Shown one piece after another: positions 25,069 to 37,573 of a DNA stretch of 64,000 bases (positions within the stretch are counted from its first letter, which is position 1; each line of letters starts with the position of its first letter). The notes below the pieces were generated by a model. That model was not told where the DNA came from, did not search any database, and saw only the letters and a list, made by a program, of their open reading frames with translations. The stretch comes from Labia minor. Lineage: Eukaryota > Arthropoda > Insecta > Dermaptera > Spongiphoridae. Made by a program: the position numbers and the translations under genes. Location of the stretch: the NCBI GenBank assembly GCA_963082975.1, contig OY720347.1, positions 27,186,221 through 27,250,220 on the forward strand, written 5' to 3'.

Positions 25069-27654
25069 ATGAAAATGACTGCCGCGATAACGGATCAATC
25101 TCCAGTTTTTGGACAAAAACTTGTTCTCTCTATGGTGCATTTAGGTGGAGTTTGGCCTTATAAAAAATCTGGAAATTTATATAAAGTTTATCAAGTAAAA
25201 TAATAAATAATAATAAATAAATCAATTCAAATTAAATTAAAGTCAAAGTGTAAATAAATCCATTTTTTCAGGTCATTGTTTTATTTGCAATTTTAATGCA
25301 ATGGAGTTCGCAACTGGCTTTTGTAATAGTATTTTTTGGTACAGGCAAAGAAGTGTTTTTGTCATTATTATCAACCATTTTTTTTGTTAAAATGCTATCA
25401 AAGGTATATTTTGAAATTTTCATTGAGTAATTTATAATAATAATGAAATTTCTTTTCAAGTATTATTTAATAAATAAAAATCATAAGAAGATTAAACAAA
25501 TTTTATATTTGTTTAAAAATGTTTATGAACAACATGGGAGAAATGAAATTAGAAAGAGAGAAATTGTTAATGCTTGTAATTTAAGATTAACCAAACAATT
25601 GAAAAAATATCTATCAACATGTATATGCTCTTGTGTCATATATTATTTGGGAGGATTTGTTGAACCTTCAACCGAAAGAGATCGAGAATTTCAAAGAATT
25701 GCTATTCCAGATTTTCCACACAAATTTGGTCTTGAACTTTACCTTCCATTTGTAATTGAAAAAAAGTCCCAATTTTATACTATATTTACATTACTGATTA
25801 TCATTGGATTTTTTGGAGTTAATCTTTTTGTTGGCTGTGATTGTTTAAGAGTTGCGTACTTGAGTTATTTGTCTGCGCATTTGGAGATTCTTACAAAAGA
25901 TATTGAAAAGTCATCTGAAAATGGAATAAATTACATGGAAAAAAATCTTATCCAATCGATTCACTATCACAATGAACTATTTAAGTAAGTTTTTAGTTTA
26001 TTTACTATTTAATAAATCATTCCCATTTCATGTTGATTGTATATTTAAATCTAATATGGTTTTTTTCTTTAATTTTAGGATAGGAAAGAAGATTGAAAAT
26101 GTTCTTCGAATTGATTTTTCTAGCGAATGTTTAATATTTGTTTTAGTATTTGGAATTTGTGGTTATGTCCTTTCGACAGTAAGTCAAATTTGTTCATTTA
26201 TTATCTTAATTTAAAATTAAATAAATTTAATTACTGTCGTGTTTTTATGTTTCAGGGGGAATCTTTGGATCTAACGTTGATTAAAATGTTAATGGTTGGT
26301 GTTATTCTTGTAACCCAAATGTATATGACTATATCGGTTGGAGACCACATTTTTCATCAGGTTTAATATAAAATTATAATTATAATTTTTTCTATTTGAG
26401 GATCCATTTAATTTCTCGCCAGATATAGCATTGTGATCACGAAAATTTTCGATGTCGAGATTTTGAGGTTTTTATACGTTTTGAAGGTCCCTGAGGCATT
26501 TTCACTAAGGTTGAGAAAAATGTCTGTCTGTGTGTGTGTGTGTATGTGTGTATGCATACAAGATTATGCAAAAACGGATTGAGTTAGAATAATGAAATTT
26601 GGTAAACGAAGATTATTCAAAATTCGTAGTTTTCTATCAACTTTTGAGAAATGTATCTCATCCAGAAGTGGGTCATTACCTACCACGTTTTGATTTTTTT
26701 CCTATAAACTGACAGTAAAAATAAAGTTATATGTATGATAGTTTTTCACAATATTAAAAATTGTATAGAACTTATATAGAATTTCAGCTTGATTGAATCC
26801 CTGAAAGTACTGGAATTAATTTTTTAACACTGCAAGTCTCACGCGCCAACACGTGACGTGGTTCCATCAACAAAGAGCCAAACACGCGCTAGTTTAATAA
26901 ATATTATTTATAAATTGTATTTTATAATTTATAATTAATTAAATTTAATTTAAATATAATATATTATGTTATTTAATCCAATTCAAATTGCGAGATAGTC
27001 GAGTAGAGACACTCCAGATTTTTTATCAATGATTATACCATATGTAGATAATATTTTTTAAAATTTTATTGTACTAATAGTTAGTTAGTTAGATAGGTGC
27101 TCTTAAATATATTAAAGTTTAAAGTGTGCAACACTGGTTGTGAGATTGAATTATAAAACATAAACTATAATAAACATTTGAGCTCATATAGTAAATTGAT
27201 TTTGAATTATGTTTTAAATATTTAACTCTTCTTATTTGTTTGTGCCAGTAGTAAAATATTTATCTTGTTTACTTTATAATTATTTATATTTGTTTACTTT
27301 TTTGTAAAATTTGAAATAAGGTATATCTAAAAAACTAATATCTAATTGTATTATTTTTATAGCTACAGAATGTTGCAACAATCGCTTTCCAAACGGAATG
27401 GATTGAAACAAATAAAAAAATTAAATTTTTAATTTTTTTCATTATAAGAAGAAGTGTATTTTCAAATCCATTTTATGCTACTAATTTCATATCTATAACT
27501 AATCTAACTTTAATGAAAGTAAATAATTAGCATTCTGATATAATAAGTAATAATTATGAATACAAATTTTATTAATTCTAATATTTCATTTTTTTTTCAG
27601 TTATTAAATAATGCATTTACTTATATCACCCTCTTACGAAATATTAATTCCTAA
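25069..27654 (+). CDS. Odorant receptor OR-B (7tm_6 family), seven exons, intact
   Basis: Coding exons are 25069-25194, 25272-25403, 25461-25984, 26079-26178, 26256-26360, 27369-27518 and 27601-27654. They join to 396 aa. Exon lengths and phases equal those of OR-A except for a longer exon 1 (start MKMTAAITDQSPVFGQK; an in-frame second ATG lies two codons on). The donor after exon 5 is GTTTAA, weaker than in the paralogues, which have GTTATT. If it were not used, the protein would stop one codon later and lose its last two exons. Exon 3 carries CDCLRVAYLSYLSAHLEIL and the end is TYITLLRNINS. In exons 1-3 it is closest to OR-D, with ICSCVIYYLGGF and VEPSTERDRE. Intron 5 holds a family C repeat. 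Function is inferred from family: ligand-binding subunit acting with Orco in olfactory neurons. Confidence 0.88.
26430..27010 (+). repeat. Repeat family C, long copy in OR-B intron 5
   Basis: The longest family C copy. It runs from ATTGTGATCACGAAAATTTT through a (GT)n run and ACACGTGACGTGGTTCCATC to GCGAGATAGTCGAGTAGAG. It is the same intron and the same gene-relative direction as in OR-A. Confidence 0.75.
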
Positions 27655-28003
27655 TGTATGGTATATTTTTGAAGAATCATAGGTAAATATAAATTATTAA
27701 AAATATTTTCAGAAGAGTACTACCAATATACATTTTATTCTTTGATTTAAATCGAATGAAAAATTAATTAATTGATCACAAATTGATAAAACAATCAACG
27801 TAAAAATTAGTAAACCCTTTAATAATAAATATTACCTTTAGGCTTAACAAACAAATTTAGTTCTAGTTTTTAATATCGAAATGAGTCTGGTGATTAAAAT
27901 TGGGGAGTCATTTAAAATATAAAGGTGGGAGGCCTGTGATCAAAAAATCCAGATAATGACTGAGAGAAACCGTTACAGTAATCATACAATAAAAAGAAAC
28001 TAG

Positions 28004-28760
28004 CTGCTCCGAGCGCCTACGGCGCTCTTCACACCTAGACGGGGGCTCCGCCCCCTGTACCCCCGAGTGATACATAGTATTTGGTTGAAAGTCTGTATGT
28101 AAAAGGTTTTCATCCATTTTGTTTCAATCAGTATAAGTAGTTAAGACATTTATTTGTTTTCTTGTAAAATATATTTTAATTTAATCAGTAAATTAATTAT
28201 ATATTATTATTGTATATGTTATATTTATCTAACTCTGTGTCTCTACAGTTTTCGAAAGTTCTTAGCCGCAGCATCCACCAAATCCTACCCTGTCCCATCT
28301 CTCCCATGTCCCTTCCTTCATTGTCCACCCACCTTGGTCCTTGGTCTTCCACCGGATGTTTCCCAATCGGTTTCTCCCAATTTCTAGTTTCTCCATGTTG
28401 CTCTGTCCCAAAAATGTCTTCGGGACAGCCTACTGTCCCGTTTTTACAATATTTAGGACATTTCGTAATTTTTTTTTCAAAATTTTTTCAATTTAGTTCT
28501 AATAAAAAGGTATACCGTTTGTCCCGGTTTGGTGTTTTCGAAATATGGTCACTCTAGTCATCGATCAACATGAAAAATAATTGTTTTATATATTTTAATT
28601 TTGATCCTCTTTGATGAGATAAACCCCTTTACTGCATAATAACAGGCGTTACTCAATTACAAGGTCGATTTAAATTCTTCTCGAATATTATTATCCTTCG
28701 TGATTAGAGATCTTAAGTATTTAAATATTTATACTTTTTCAAATTCTACATTTAATTGTA
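28004..28760 (-). mobile_element. Non-LTR retrotransposon 3' part, inverted, with GC-rich hairpin end
   Basis: Read on the minus strand, this holds the end of a non-LTR element. The 3' end at 28004-28070 has two strong hairpins: GAGCGCCTACGGCGCTC and GGGGGCTCCGCCCCC. Bases 28250-28350 match 59440-59540, and 28640-28760 match the polymerase part at 29830-29960 inverted. An unrelated insertion-like stretch (28400-28555, with CGGGACAG and GTCCCGTT) interrupts it. Strongly decayed. Confidence 0.65.
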
Positions 28761-28950
28761 TGTAAGTCGTATCCGTAGCATAATTCTTGAATTTTTTTGT
28801 TTAATTACATTTCGATTGATTTTTCCCCAATTTCTCTAATCACATGTCTCCTCTTCCAGTCCAATTAATTTACCTGGCTTAAGAAATTTTTTAAAATTTT
28901 AAATAGAGGGAGAGAGAGAGAGGTTCTAATCTATATATATAAAGGAGAGT

Positions 28951-28979
28951 GTTTGTATGTATGTATGTATGTATGTATG

Positions 28980-29008
<29 letters not shown>
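28951..29008. repeat. (GTAT)n microsatellite
   Basis: About fourteen uninterrupted GTAT units. It follows GAGAGAGAGAG and TATATATAAAGGAGAGTG. The DNA between 29010 and 29590 is A+T-rich without a gene. Confidence 0.95.
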
Positions 29009-29010
<2 letters not shown>

Positions 29011-29589
29011 TTTGTTTACTTTTTTGCTGTCATAGAAACAAACAAAAAAGAAATTTCCTACTTAACCGACACTTTACCGGTAATTTTGAATTATAAACAT
29101 CAAAAAATAAGAAACGATTTCTATGAAATTACATCACAATATTCTTATAAACCTCTGTAATAAATGAACTTAATAATAAAAAAATCAAATAAATCCATTA
29201 ATTTAAATTAATACTATTAATGAATGTATATATTATTAATTTATCTTTAGTTTTAATCAATATTTTTATACCATTAATTTTTATAAATTAATTTTTATAA
29301 ATTGTCTCAAGTCTCTAACTTTGCATTTTCTCAAATTTTATTATAATTAAAAATATTCAATAAAAATCAAGCAATGAAATTAAAATATCAAAATGAAATG
29401 ATCAAGAAATATTATACTCTATTATAACATATACAATACTTATAAAACTTAGGCGGAGGAAATATTAGACGATATCATTGAGGGTTCATGCCAAATCGAT
29501 CAACATTAATTAAGATATTTTCATTATGACAGATATTAAAAAAACCGGGAATTCAATATCTCTGTTCACTAATTATTTGTAGACTTTAG

Positions 29590-30640
29590 TAAAACCTACG
29601 CATGACTCAATAGATCCGGATAAACTTTTTCAAATTTTGATCTTAAAATTTATCTTGAAGGTAGTAAAGAAAGAATAAGATTCGGAAATCAATTGTAAAA
29701 TATTAGGTGACCCAGACGACTTAAATATAATAGGAGATTCGGCAATTGCAATTACAGATAGCGAGGAAAAATTAATCGAGGTAGGAAAAGAGATAAGGTT
29801 TGAAATTAATAATGATAAATAAATATATTTAGAAACAAACAGGAGCAGTATTAACATACAAAATGTAGAATTTGAATATGTAGAAAAATTGAATGTAATC
29901 ACGAAGGATAATAATATTTGAGAAGAATTTAAATCGAAGTTGCAATCGGGAAACGCCTGTTATCATGCAATAAAGAGGCTTATCTCATCAAAATTATTAT
30001 AAAAGGGAATGAAAATTAAAATATATAAAACAATTATTTTGTCTGTTGTATTAGATGAGTGTGAGACATGGTTTATGATCTTAGGAGATAAGAGTGGATT
30101 CAGAGTATTTGAGAATAGGATTCTCCCCAGCATTTATGGGCCAAAGAAAGATGAGTACATCAGGGAATGACGTTCGAGAGATGGAACAGAGGCTCAGGAT
30201 AAGGACACTTGGAGAAATGTGGTTGTAGCTGCCAAGAACTTTCGAGTACCGTTGAGCCACGCATGGTCTATGACCCTGGGAGATGAGAGTAGATTCAGAT
30301 TATTCTTTCCAGCATTTATTGGCCAAAGAAAGATGAGGTCACCGGGGACACTTGGAGAAATGTGGTTGTAGCTGCCAAGAACTTTCGAGTAGATAGATAT
30401 AACATATTCAATAATAATATATAATTAATTTACTAAATAAATTAAAATATATTTTAAATAATCACACAATAAGAAATGAATGTTTTATGTTATACATTGT
30501 TTGAAACAAAATGGATGAAAACCTTTTACTACTTTCAACCAAATACTATGTACAACTCGGGGGTACAGGGGGCGGAGCCCCCGTCTAGATGTGAAGAGCG
30601 ACGAAGGAGCTCTGAGCAGCTAGTTATATATATATATATA
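29590..30640 (+). mobile_element. Non-LTR retrotransposon, decayed polymerase end plus 3' UTR
   Basis: The plus strand encodes broken pieces of a reverse transcriptase. DPDDLNIIGDSAIAI (about 29710-29755) sits where the family's Y/F-A-D-D catalytic box should be, with the first two residues changed. EEKLIEVGKEIRFEINNDK follows, then the C-terminal part with ETWFMILGDKSGFRVFENR near 30064-30120. The piece CACTTGGAGAAATGTGGTTG is present twice (about 30208 and 30348), so the 3' end is partly duplicated. The 3' UTR ends with the same two GC hairpins as at 28004 (30558-30625). Stops and frame changes make it inactive. The clade is not certain. Confidence 0.75.
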
Positions 30641-30961
30641 TATATATCTGTTTCTATGACAACACAAAAAAGTAACAAATTACATACATACAAACACTCT
30701 CGTTTATATATATTTTTGGAAAATGGAACACCCGCAGCTCAGCTCAGGAGTTACCTAAGATTCTAATTTCTTTTTTATTTTTCATCATTTGAGGTACCCT
30801 TCACCTCAGAAAAATTTGGTTACCTTACTCCTTGTAGTTTAGGCTCTGGAGTTTTTTGCGTACAGACGGACACTATCGTATTAAATATATAGATATTATC
30901 AATATAATAACTTTAACATTTGTTTAAATGAATATTCGTTAAATTGTGTTTTCATATCTGT

Positions 30962-30978
30962 CAAAATGAAAATAATAA

Positions 30979-31020
<42 letters not shown>
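30962..31020. repeat. (AT)n microsatellite
   Basis: Long uninterrupted AT run. From 31020 to 31415 the DNA is A+T-rich with no gene. Confidence 0.9.
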
Positions 31021-31022
<2 letters not shown>

Positions 31023-31417
31023 TACAATATCTCAGTTTAGAAAATTAAAAGAATAAATTTACATTATATAAAAATATTGAATATGATAGTGAATATTCAT
31101 CTTAGAATATGGTTTTCTTTTGAAGGAGAGGGAGGCTACTGATTGTCAGCTATATCTTTTTACTTGCAAATTATAATTACTAGAAGAATGAAAAAAAATG
31201 GTCATAAATATACTTTTTCTTCTCTTTTGTAATGTGTTTTAAAGATAAATATAAATAATAATAATAAATTTAAATAAATATCTTGTAATAAAATAAAAAA
31301 CTAATACTTAATATAATTAAATAATAATATTGATCTTATAGTATATTTTTACTTAATTCTCATTCATATCATATATCTATTCATTTTTTTATAATTATTA
31401 TTAAATTATTTAATAAG

Positions 31418-31788
31418 TTGACCTGTGGCCAGACACAGAACCGACCGACGGTTTGAAATAAATTAATTTCCAGCTACCTTTAGCTTTAGTGTGAAAAAAA
31501 CCCTTCCCTTCCTATCGTCGATCGGTAATACTACCATTTCCGGTTTACGGATATAGACCAAAAGATGATCAATTCATCATACTGATGCATTAAGTAAATT
31601 TACCAAATTTCATCAAAATCCGTTGAAAAGCTGTACATACCTATACGGACACACAACGGACAAACATGCTAAAAATACTTTTCTGTTAAGAAAATGCATG
31701 ATTCGTGGAGATATGTAAAAATCTCCACATGTGAAATTTGGTTTGAAAACAATACCTCCCTTACTATCGTCGGTCAGTAAATAATAGT
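31418..31788 (+). repeat. Repeat family B copy with internal deletion
   Basis: Begins GACCTGTGGCCAGACACAG and ends ACTATCGTCGGTCAGTAAA. The middle 250 bases of the family are missing. Confidence 0.75.
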
Positions 31789-31939
31789 CATTGCTAAATG
31801 AAAAGTTATTAAATTTATATTTTTAATTATTTTATAGAATAAGCGGGAGTGTCCTCCCCTAGACTTTCCCGCATATAAATAGGTATAAAGAGTTGTGAAT
31901 GAATATTTAGAATGTAATAAAGTGCTACTTCCGGTTAAC

Positions 31940-32475
31940 TGATATTTTAAATGTAAAAAAAACAGATATGGATATAATATAAATATTTTTAATTTTATTT
32001 TATTTATAATATATAAGGGCTGGCTGTGACGTCATGAAGTGCTGGGTGACGTCATATAATTTTAAATTAAGAAAAAACTAATGAAGATGATTTTTCTCGA
32101 GGATAAAACCAATACAAAGTGCATAACACGTGGAGATATGCCTTCACGTGAAATTTGATATGAAAATAACCCTTCACTTCCTCTCTTCGATCGGCAATAC
32201 TAGCACTTCCGGTTTCCGGATTTGCACCAAAAGTTGATCCATTCATCATACTGATGCATTAAGTAAATATACCAAATTTCATCAAAATCCGTTGAGCCGT
32301 TCAAGCTGTACACATCTCTACGGACACACAGCGGACGGACGGACAGACATCATGCTAAAAATACTTTTTTCTGTTAAGAAAATGCATGATTCGTGGAGAT
32401 ATGTACCTAAAAATATCCACAGGTGAAATTTGGTGTGAAAACAATACCTCCCTTACTATCGTCGGTTGGTAAAAA
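31940..32475 (+). repeat. Repeat family B copy lacking its left end
   Basis: Matches the family from ACAGATATGGATATAATATA to the right end ACTATCGTCGGTTGGTAAAA. It holds both internal direct repeats. Confidence 0.75.
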
Positions 32476-32479
32476 GGAA

Positions 32480-32770
32480 ACGCTACTTGTATAGGTAAAA
32501 TGTCACTTCCGGTAGTCAGATCATGATGAAATTTGGTATCTGAATTTTTTTCATATTTTTAAATCTATATACAAAATATGAAGCAAATATCTCGAAGCAA
32601 ACTGGTACTTTACTTGAAAGGTAAACGCAACCATTGTAGGTAAAGTACCACTTCCGGTTAACCGATTTTGACGAAATTTTGATAGAAATCTACAAACTGT
32701 GAATAATATCGGTGTACAAAATTTCGAAGTCCTAGCTTGATTAGTTTTTGAGTAAATTTGCTTACAGACA

Positions 32771-32801
<31 letters not shown>

Positions 32802-32975
32802 CATACATACATACATACATACATACATACATACACACACACAGACATAATTCCAAAAATGGTATTTTCTGACTCAGGGAGGTCTAAAACGTCAAGATCT
32901 ATCAAAATCTCGAAGTCGAAATTTTTGACGATTCCAATACTTCCCTTATACGAAGTATGCGGGAAAGTAAAAAAG
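32480..32975 (+). repeat. Repeat family F with embedded (CATA)n run
   Basis: A dispersed-type repeat with CACTTCCGGTTAACCGATTT, AAGTCCTAGCTTGATTAG and a 3' part TCTCGAAGTCGAAATTTTTG followed by CGATTCCAATACTTCCC. The 3' part resembles the end of family C (CTCGACATGGAAAATTTTCG), so the two families may be related. A run of about seventeen CATA units lies at 32768-32835. The open frames across that run are artefacts of a four-base repeat. Confidence 0.6.
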
Positions 32976-33343
32976 ATAAAAATCATGATATAATTTTGTA
33001 ATTTTAATATTTAATTATTATATATAGAATAATAATAAAATATAAATTAAATGTTTCTAGTGTTATATTCTGTGTTTTTTGTTTTTTTTTTGTTTAAACA
33101 AGCAATTACCTAATTTTTTATCATTTGTAAACTGAATATTTAATTAATTAAAAATTAAAAATAATATTTTTAAAATGTATCAAATTTTTTAATTTGTTTC
33201 ATTTAGGTAGTTAAACTAATAAAATATTTCTTCAATTGTTCACTTCAATTCATAAAATTGTTTATTAATATTTTTATATATAATTAAAATAATTATTCAA
33301 AATTTATTATTTTTTTTTCTGCCTATTGAAAGATTCTCTAGAG

Positions 33344-33418
33344 CAGTGGTGCACAACCTGTGGGTCGTGAGAAAAATATTCTGGGTCGCCAAATTATAAA
33401 AAACTTTATATAACAATA
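33344..33418 (+). mobile_element. hAT-type MITE, left part only
   Basis: CAGTGGTGCACAACCTGTGG and GGGTCGTGAGAAAAATATTC are typical of short hAT-derived MITEs. The right end is missing; a family B copy begins directly after it. The region 33000-33340 is A+T-rich without a gene. Confidence 0.5.
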
Positions 33419-33423
33419 ATAAG

Positions 33424-34040
33424 TTTATCCGTGGCCAGGCGCAGAACCGACCGACGGTTTGAAATAAATTAATTTCCAGCTACAGAAATAATTTCAAATA
33501 ATTTAAATGTATCTATTAATGCAATAAAAAACAGATATGGATATAACAGAAATATTTTTAATTTTATTTTATTTATAATATATAAGTAGGAGCTGGCGAT
33601 GGCGTCATGAAGGGCTGGGTGACGTCATATAATTTTAAATTAAGAAAAAACCAATGAAGAAGATTTTCCCGAGAATAAAACCAATACAAAGTGCATGATT
33701 TGTGTGTAGATATATAAAAAAAATCCCCTCATGTGAAATTTGGTGTGAAAATAACCCTTCCCTTCCTATCGTTGATCTATCACTTCCGGTTTTCGGATAT
33801 ACACCAAAAGTTGATCAATTCATTATACTGATGCATTAAGTAAATACACCAAATTTCATCAAAATCCGTTAAGCCTTTCAAGCGTACACATCTATACGGA
33901 CACACAGCGGACGGACGGACATGCAGGTTAAAATACTTTTTTCTGTTAAGAAAATGCATGATACGTGGAGATATGTAAAAATCTCCACATGTGAAATTTG
34001 GTGTGAAAACAATACTTCCCTTACTATCGACGGTCGGTAA
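33424..34040 (+). repeat. Repeat family B, near full-length copy
   Basis: Runs from CGTGGCCAGGCGCAGAACCG to ACTATCGACGGTCGGTAAAA. It holds both internal direct repeats and ATGACGTCATATAATTTT-like sequence. Confidence 0.8.
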
Positions 34041-34289
34041 AAATAAAGATATATTCTTTAGATCAATTTTGAAATTAATATTAATTAAATCCTAATTAAT
34101 TATATTAATTGAGAATATACTGCTTTTTGTATGGCATTAATTCTTTTGGAATTGAAAACTTTTAGTTTAACAAAAATCGACAAAAAAATGTCAATACAAT
34201 ATTAATTTACACGTCTCTTTTTCTTTTTTATTCTTTTTTATTACTAATTATTATAATATTATTATACTAATTATATTATTACATGTAAT

Positions 34290-34425
34290 AATAGAATAGT
34301 GGATATTAAAACAAAAAAAATATTATTTCGTCACGTTTGTTTATTTTATGTATGGCGAACATGCTGGTTTAAACGATTAAAAAGTGGAGATTTTGATGTC
34401 AGCGACAAAGAACGTTCTAGACGAG
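34290..34425 (+). pseudogene. Tc1/mariner transposase fragment
   Basis: The plus strand reads CWFKRLKSGDFDVSDKERSRR (about 34362-34422), which corresponds to the second helix-turn-helix end of mariner transposases (family pattern W-F-x-R-F-K-S-G-x-F-D-V-x-D). Nothing of the catalytic part follows; a MITE-like unit begins at the break. Confidence 0.6.
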
Positions 34426-34710
34426 TGGTTCCCAGAGTGGTCTATATCTACCCCCAGGGGTCTATGGCAACCTGCAAGGGGTCTACACCAACGAATAAAA
34501 AATTTGGGGGTCCATGAAATGGAAATGGGGTTTACGATGGTGGATCTCAAGCCCATTTACTTACACATTATACCTACTATCTTATAATTTAAATCAATAT
34601 GGCTCTAAAAAAAAGGTAAAATTTTTTAACAAAAAAACAATTTCAGGTTAAGTCAGGGGGGTCTACCTAAAACCGAAAAACATTGAGAAAAAAAGTTTGA
34701 GAACCTATGT
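34424..34710 (+). mobile_element. hAT-type MITE
   Basis: Begins GAGTGGTTCCCAGAGTGG and ends AAAAGTTTGAGAACCTATG, an imperfect inverted pair. The inside holds several GGGGTCTA repeats (34448-34480). It interrupts the mariner fragment before it. From 34710 to 35058 the DNA is A+T-rich and includes the OR-C upstream region. Confidence 0.5.
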
Positions 34711-35058
34711 TCTCACTCTAGAGTGCAAGAACTTATTTTAATTATTTTATTTTTATTTTTGAAAGTAGTTCAATAAAATATAAATAATTAAACAAATACC
34801 TTAAAATAGCTTTCCAATACATTTTTAACAAGGTAATTATTAAAGTTAATTCAAATTATATTTGAAAAATAACTTTTTCGTTGTATTAACTCATTTATTG
34901 GATATTATTTCTCATTATATTTAAAAAAAAATACCGTTTAAACTGAGTTGAAAAAGAAATTTAACTTTTTTAATCTTTTCGTTTATTGATTTTAGTAATA
35001 CAGATAAACAAAAAAATAAGGTCTTTACAAAATTCTGATTCCAAATAACTACGGAAAA

Positions 35059-37158
35059 ATGGATCAATCCACAGTATTTGGACAAAAATTAGTTTTAAGT
35101 TTGGTACATATAGCAGGCATATGGCCTTATAAAAACTCTGGAAATTTATATAAAGTTTATCAAGTAAAATAATTTAAATTAATAAGCACTTAAAAACAAC
35201 AACAAACTTTAATAAAATATATTTTTTAGGCAATCATTTTGTTTTCCTTTTCAATACAATGTATTTCGCAATTTGCTTTTGTAATAATATTTTTTGGTAC
35301 AGGAAAAGAAATGTTTTTGTCATTATTATCATCGATTTATTGGGTTAAAATGCTATCAAAGGTATATTTTGAAATTTTCATTTTAGTAATTTTTAATAAT
35401 AATGAAATTTCTTTTCAAGTATTATCTAATAAATAAAAATCATATGAAAATTAAAGAAATTCTCCATTTGTTTAAAAATGCTTATGAACGACATGGAAGA
35501 AATAAAAACAGGAAGAGAGAATCAATTGATGCTTGTAATTTTAGATTAACTAAACAATTGAAAAATTATTTATTCTCTTGTACATCATCTGTTCTTGTAT
35601 ACAATCTGGGAGGATTTGTTGAACCAGCAACCGAAAGAGATCGAGAATTTCAAAGAATCACTATTCCAGATTTTCCTCATAAATTCGGTCTTGAACTTTA
35701 TCTTCCATTTGTTATTGAAAAAAAGTCTCAATTTTATATCATTTTCACATTACTACTTATTAATGCATTTTGGATAGTCAATATTATAGTTGGTTGTGAT
35801 TGTTTAAGAGTCGCTTATTTGAGTTATTTATCTGCACATTTGGAGATTCTTACAAAAGATATTGAAAAATCATCTGAAAATGGAACAAGTTACATGGAAC
35901 AAAATCTTATTCAATCCATTCAATATCACAATGAGCTATTTAAGTAAGTTTTTAGATATTTTAGAAGAAATTACAAATCTTCTCAATTTTATAATCAAAA
36001 TAATTCTTTGTAAATAAAATTCCAAACAGAGCGTTTTGAAAATATTTACGTTATGTAATATTAATATAATATTAATAATAATTTATATTGAAAAATTTGA
36101 ATGTGTTAAATGTATTAATAATAACCACATAAATCCAAGTTAAATAAATATTGTTTTTCCAAATTGAACTGCATTGAAACCTAAACCATTAAATATTACT
36201 ATAACTCATATAACATTAACTATAAGTTATAACTGAAAAATGTAATAAACTTGTTTAATTTCAATATATTTTCATGGTGGCGACGTGTGTTTAACCAGTT
36301 GGTTATTATTTAATGCAGAATCCGTAGGGTTTGCACACCGATGATATTTCCAAAAGATTACCAGGATAAATTACATTATTTAGTATCTGATGTATATATA
36401 TTTGTTCCTTTATTTTTTTAGGATAGCAAAGAAGATTGAAAATGTTCTTCGAATTGATTTTTCTAGCGAATGTTTAATATTTGTTTTAGTATTTGGAATT
36501 TGTGGGTATGTCCTTTCGACGGTAAATCAAATTTGTTCAATTATTATCTTAATTTAAAATTAAATAAATTGAATTACTGTCGTGTTTTTATGTTTCAGGG
36601 GGAATCTTTGGATCTAACGTTGATTAAAATGTTAATGGTTGGAGTTATTCTTGTATTCCAAATGTATATGACTATATCTGTTGGAGATCACATTTATCAT
36701 CAGGTTATTTATTAACTAATATAAAATTATAATTATAATTTTTTTCTATTTAAGGATCAATCCTTGATCACTTATTTATCAAAAATTTAATTTAATGTTT
36801 ATATTTTAATATCAATAATTATAACATAAGAAAGTAATTCTTTTAAAAATTTTAATAATAATAGTTTCAGAATGTTGCAACAATCGCTTTTCAAACGGAA
36901 TGGATTGAAACAAATAAACAAACTAAATTTTTAATTTTTTTCATTATAAGAAGAAGTATATTTACAAATCCATTTTACGCTACTAAATTCATATCTATTA
37001 CTAATCTAACTTTAATGAAAGTAAATAAATATCATTCTGAAATAATAAGTAGTTATTATAAAACCAAATTTTATTAATTTATATATGTCATTTTTGTTTT
37101 TTAGTTATTAAACAATGCATTTACTTATATCACACTCTTACGAAATATTAATTCCTAA
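35059..37158 (+). CDS. Odorant receptor OR-C (7tm_6 family), seven exons, intact
   Basis: Coding exons are 35059-35163, 35230-35361, 35420-35943, 36422-36521, 36599-36703, 36871-37020 and 37105-37158, giving 389 aa. The start MDQSTVFGQKLVLS is shorter than in the other copies; no in-frame upstream ATG is seen nearby. All splice sites have GT and AG ends and phases equal those of the paralogues. Exon 3 is OR-A-like (NAYERHGRN, DACNFRLTKQL, VEPATERDRE), while exon 5 is identical in protein to OR-D and intron 4 is nearly identical to it. Intron 3 is about 480 bp against about 95 bp in OR-B and OR-D. This is a mosaic gene. Family role: odorant-sensing receptor subunit acting with Orco. Confidence 0.9.
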
Positions 37159-37573
37159 TTAATGGTATAATAAATTTAAAAAAAACAAAAAACATTTATT
37201 ATACAAATTTAACAATTATTTTTTAATATGAAACTGTATTAAATAATATATTTTCAATTCATAAATTAATAATAATTTCACATCCTCTATTTAATTTTCA
37301 ATATATTTTTACTTCAAATTCTACAAATATAAACACAAAAGTTATTAGTGTTATAATCTAGTTTTATACATATATTCATCTTTTATAATTATTTTTTATA
37401 TATTTAATAATTAAAAGTTAATTTTGTTTTTTAGTTGAATATACATATTAATATATAGAGAAATTGATAAATATTTAAGAAATTTTTATATTGGTAAAAT
37501 AATGATGGGTTACTTAGAGGAAATTTTAATAAAATCCAAGGATAATTTAATATATAATTATATATATATAATT

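Noticed and set aside
26127..26366. Short open frames covering receptor exons 4 and 5 with the intron between
   Set aside because: They read through intron sequence in another frame; the joined exons explain them.
32551..32993. Open frames with many CMYV or HTYI repeats
   Set aside because: They are translations of the (CATA)n microsatellite, which is open in most frames.
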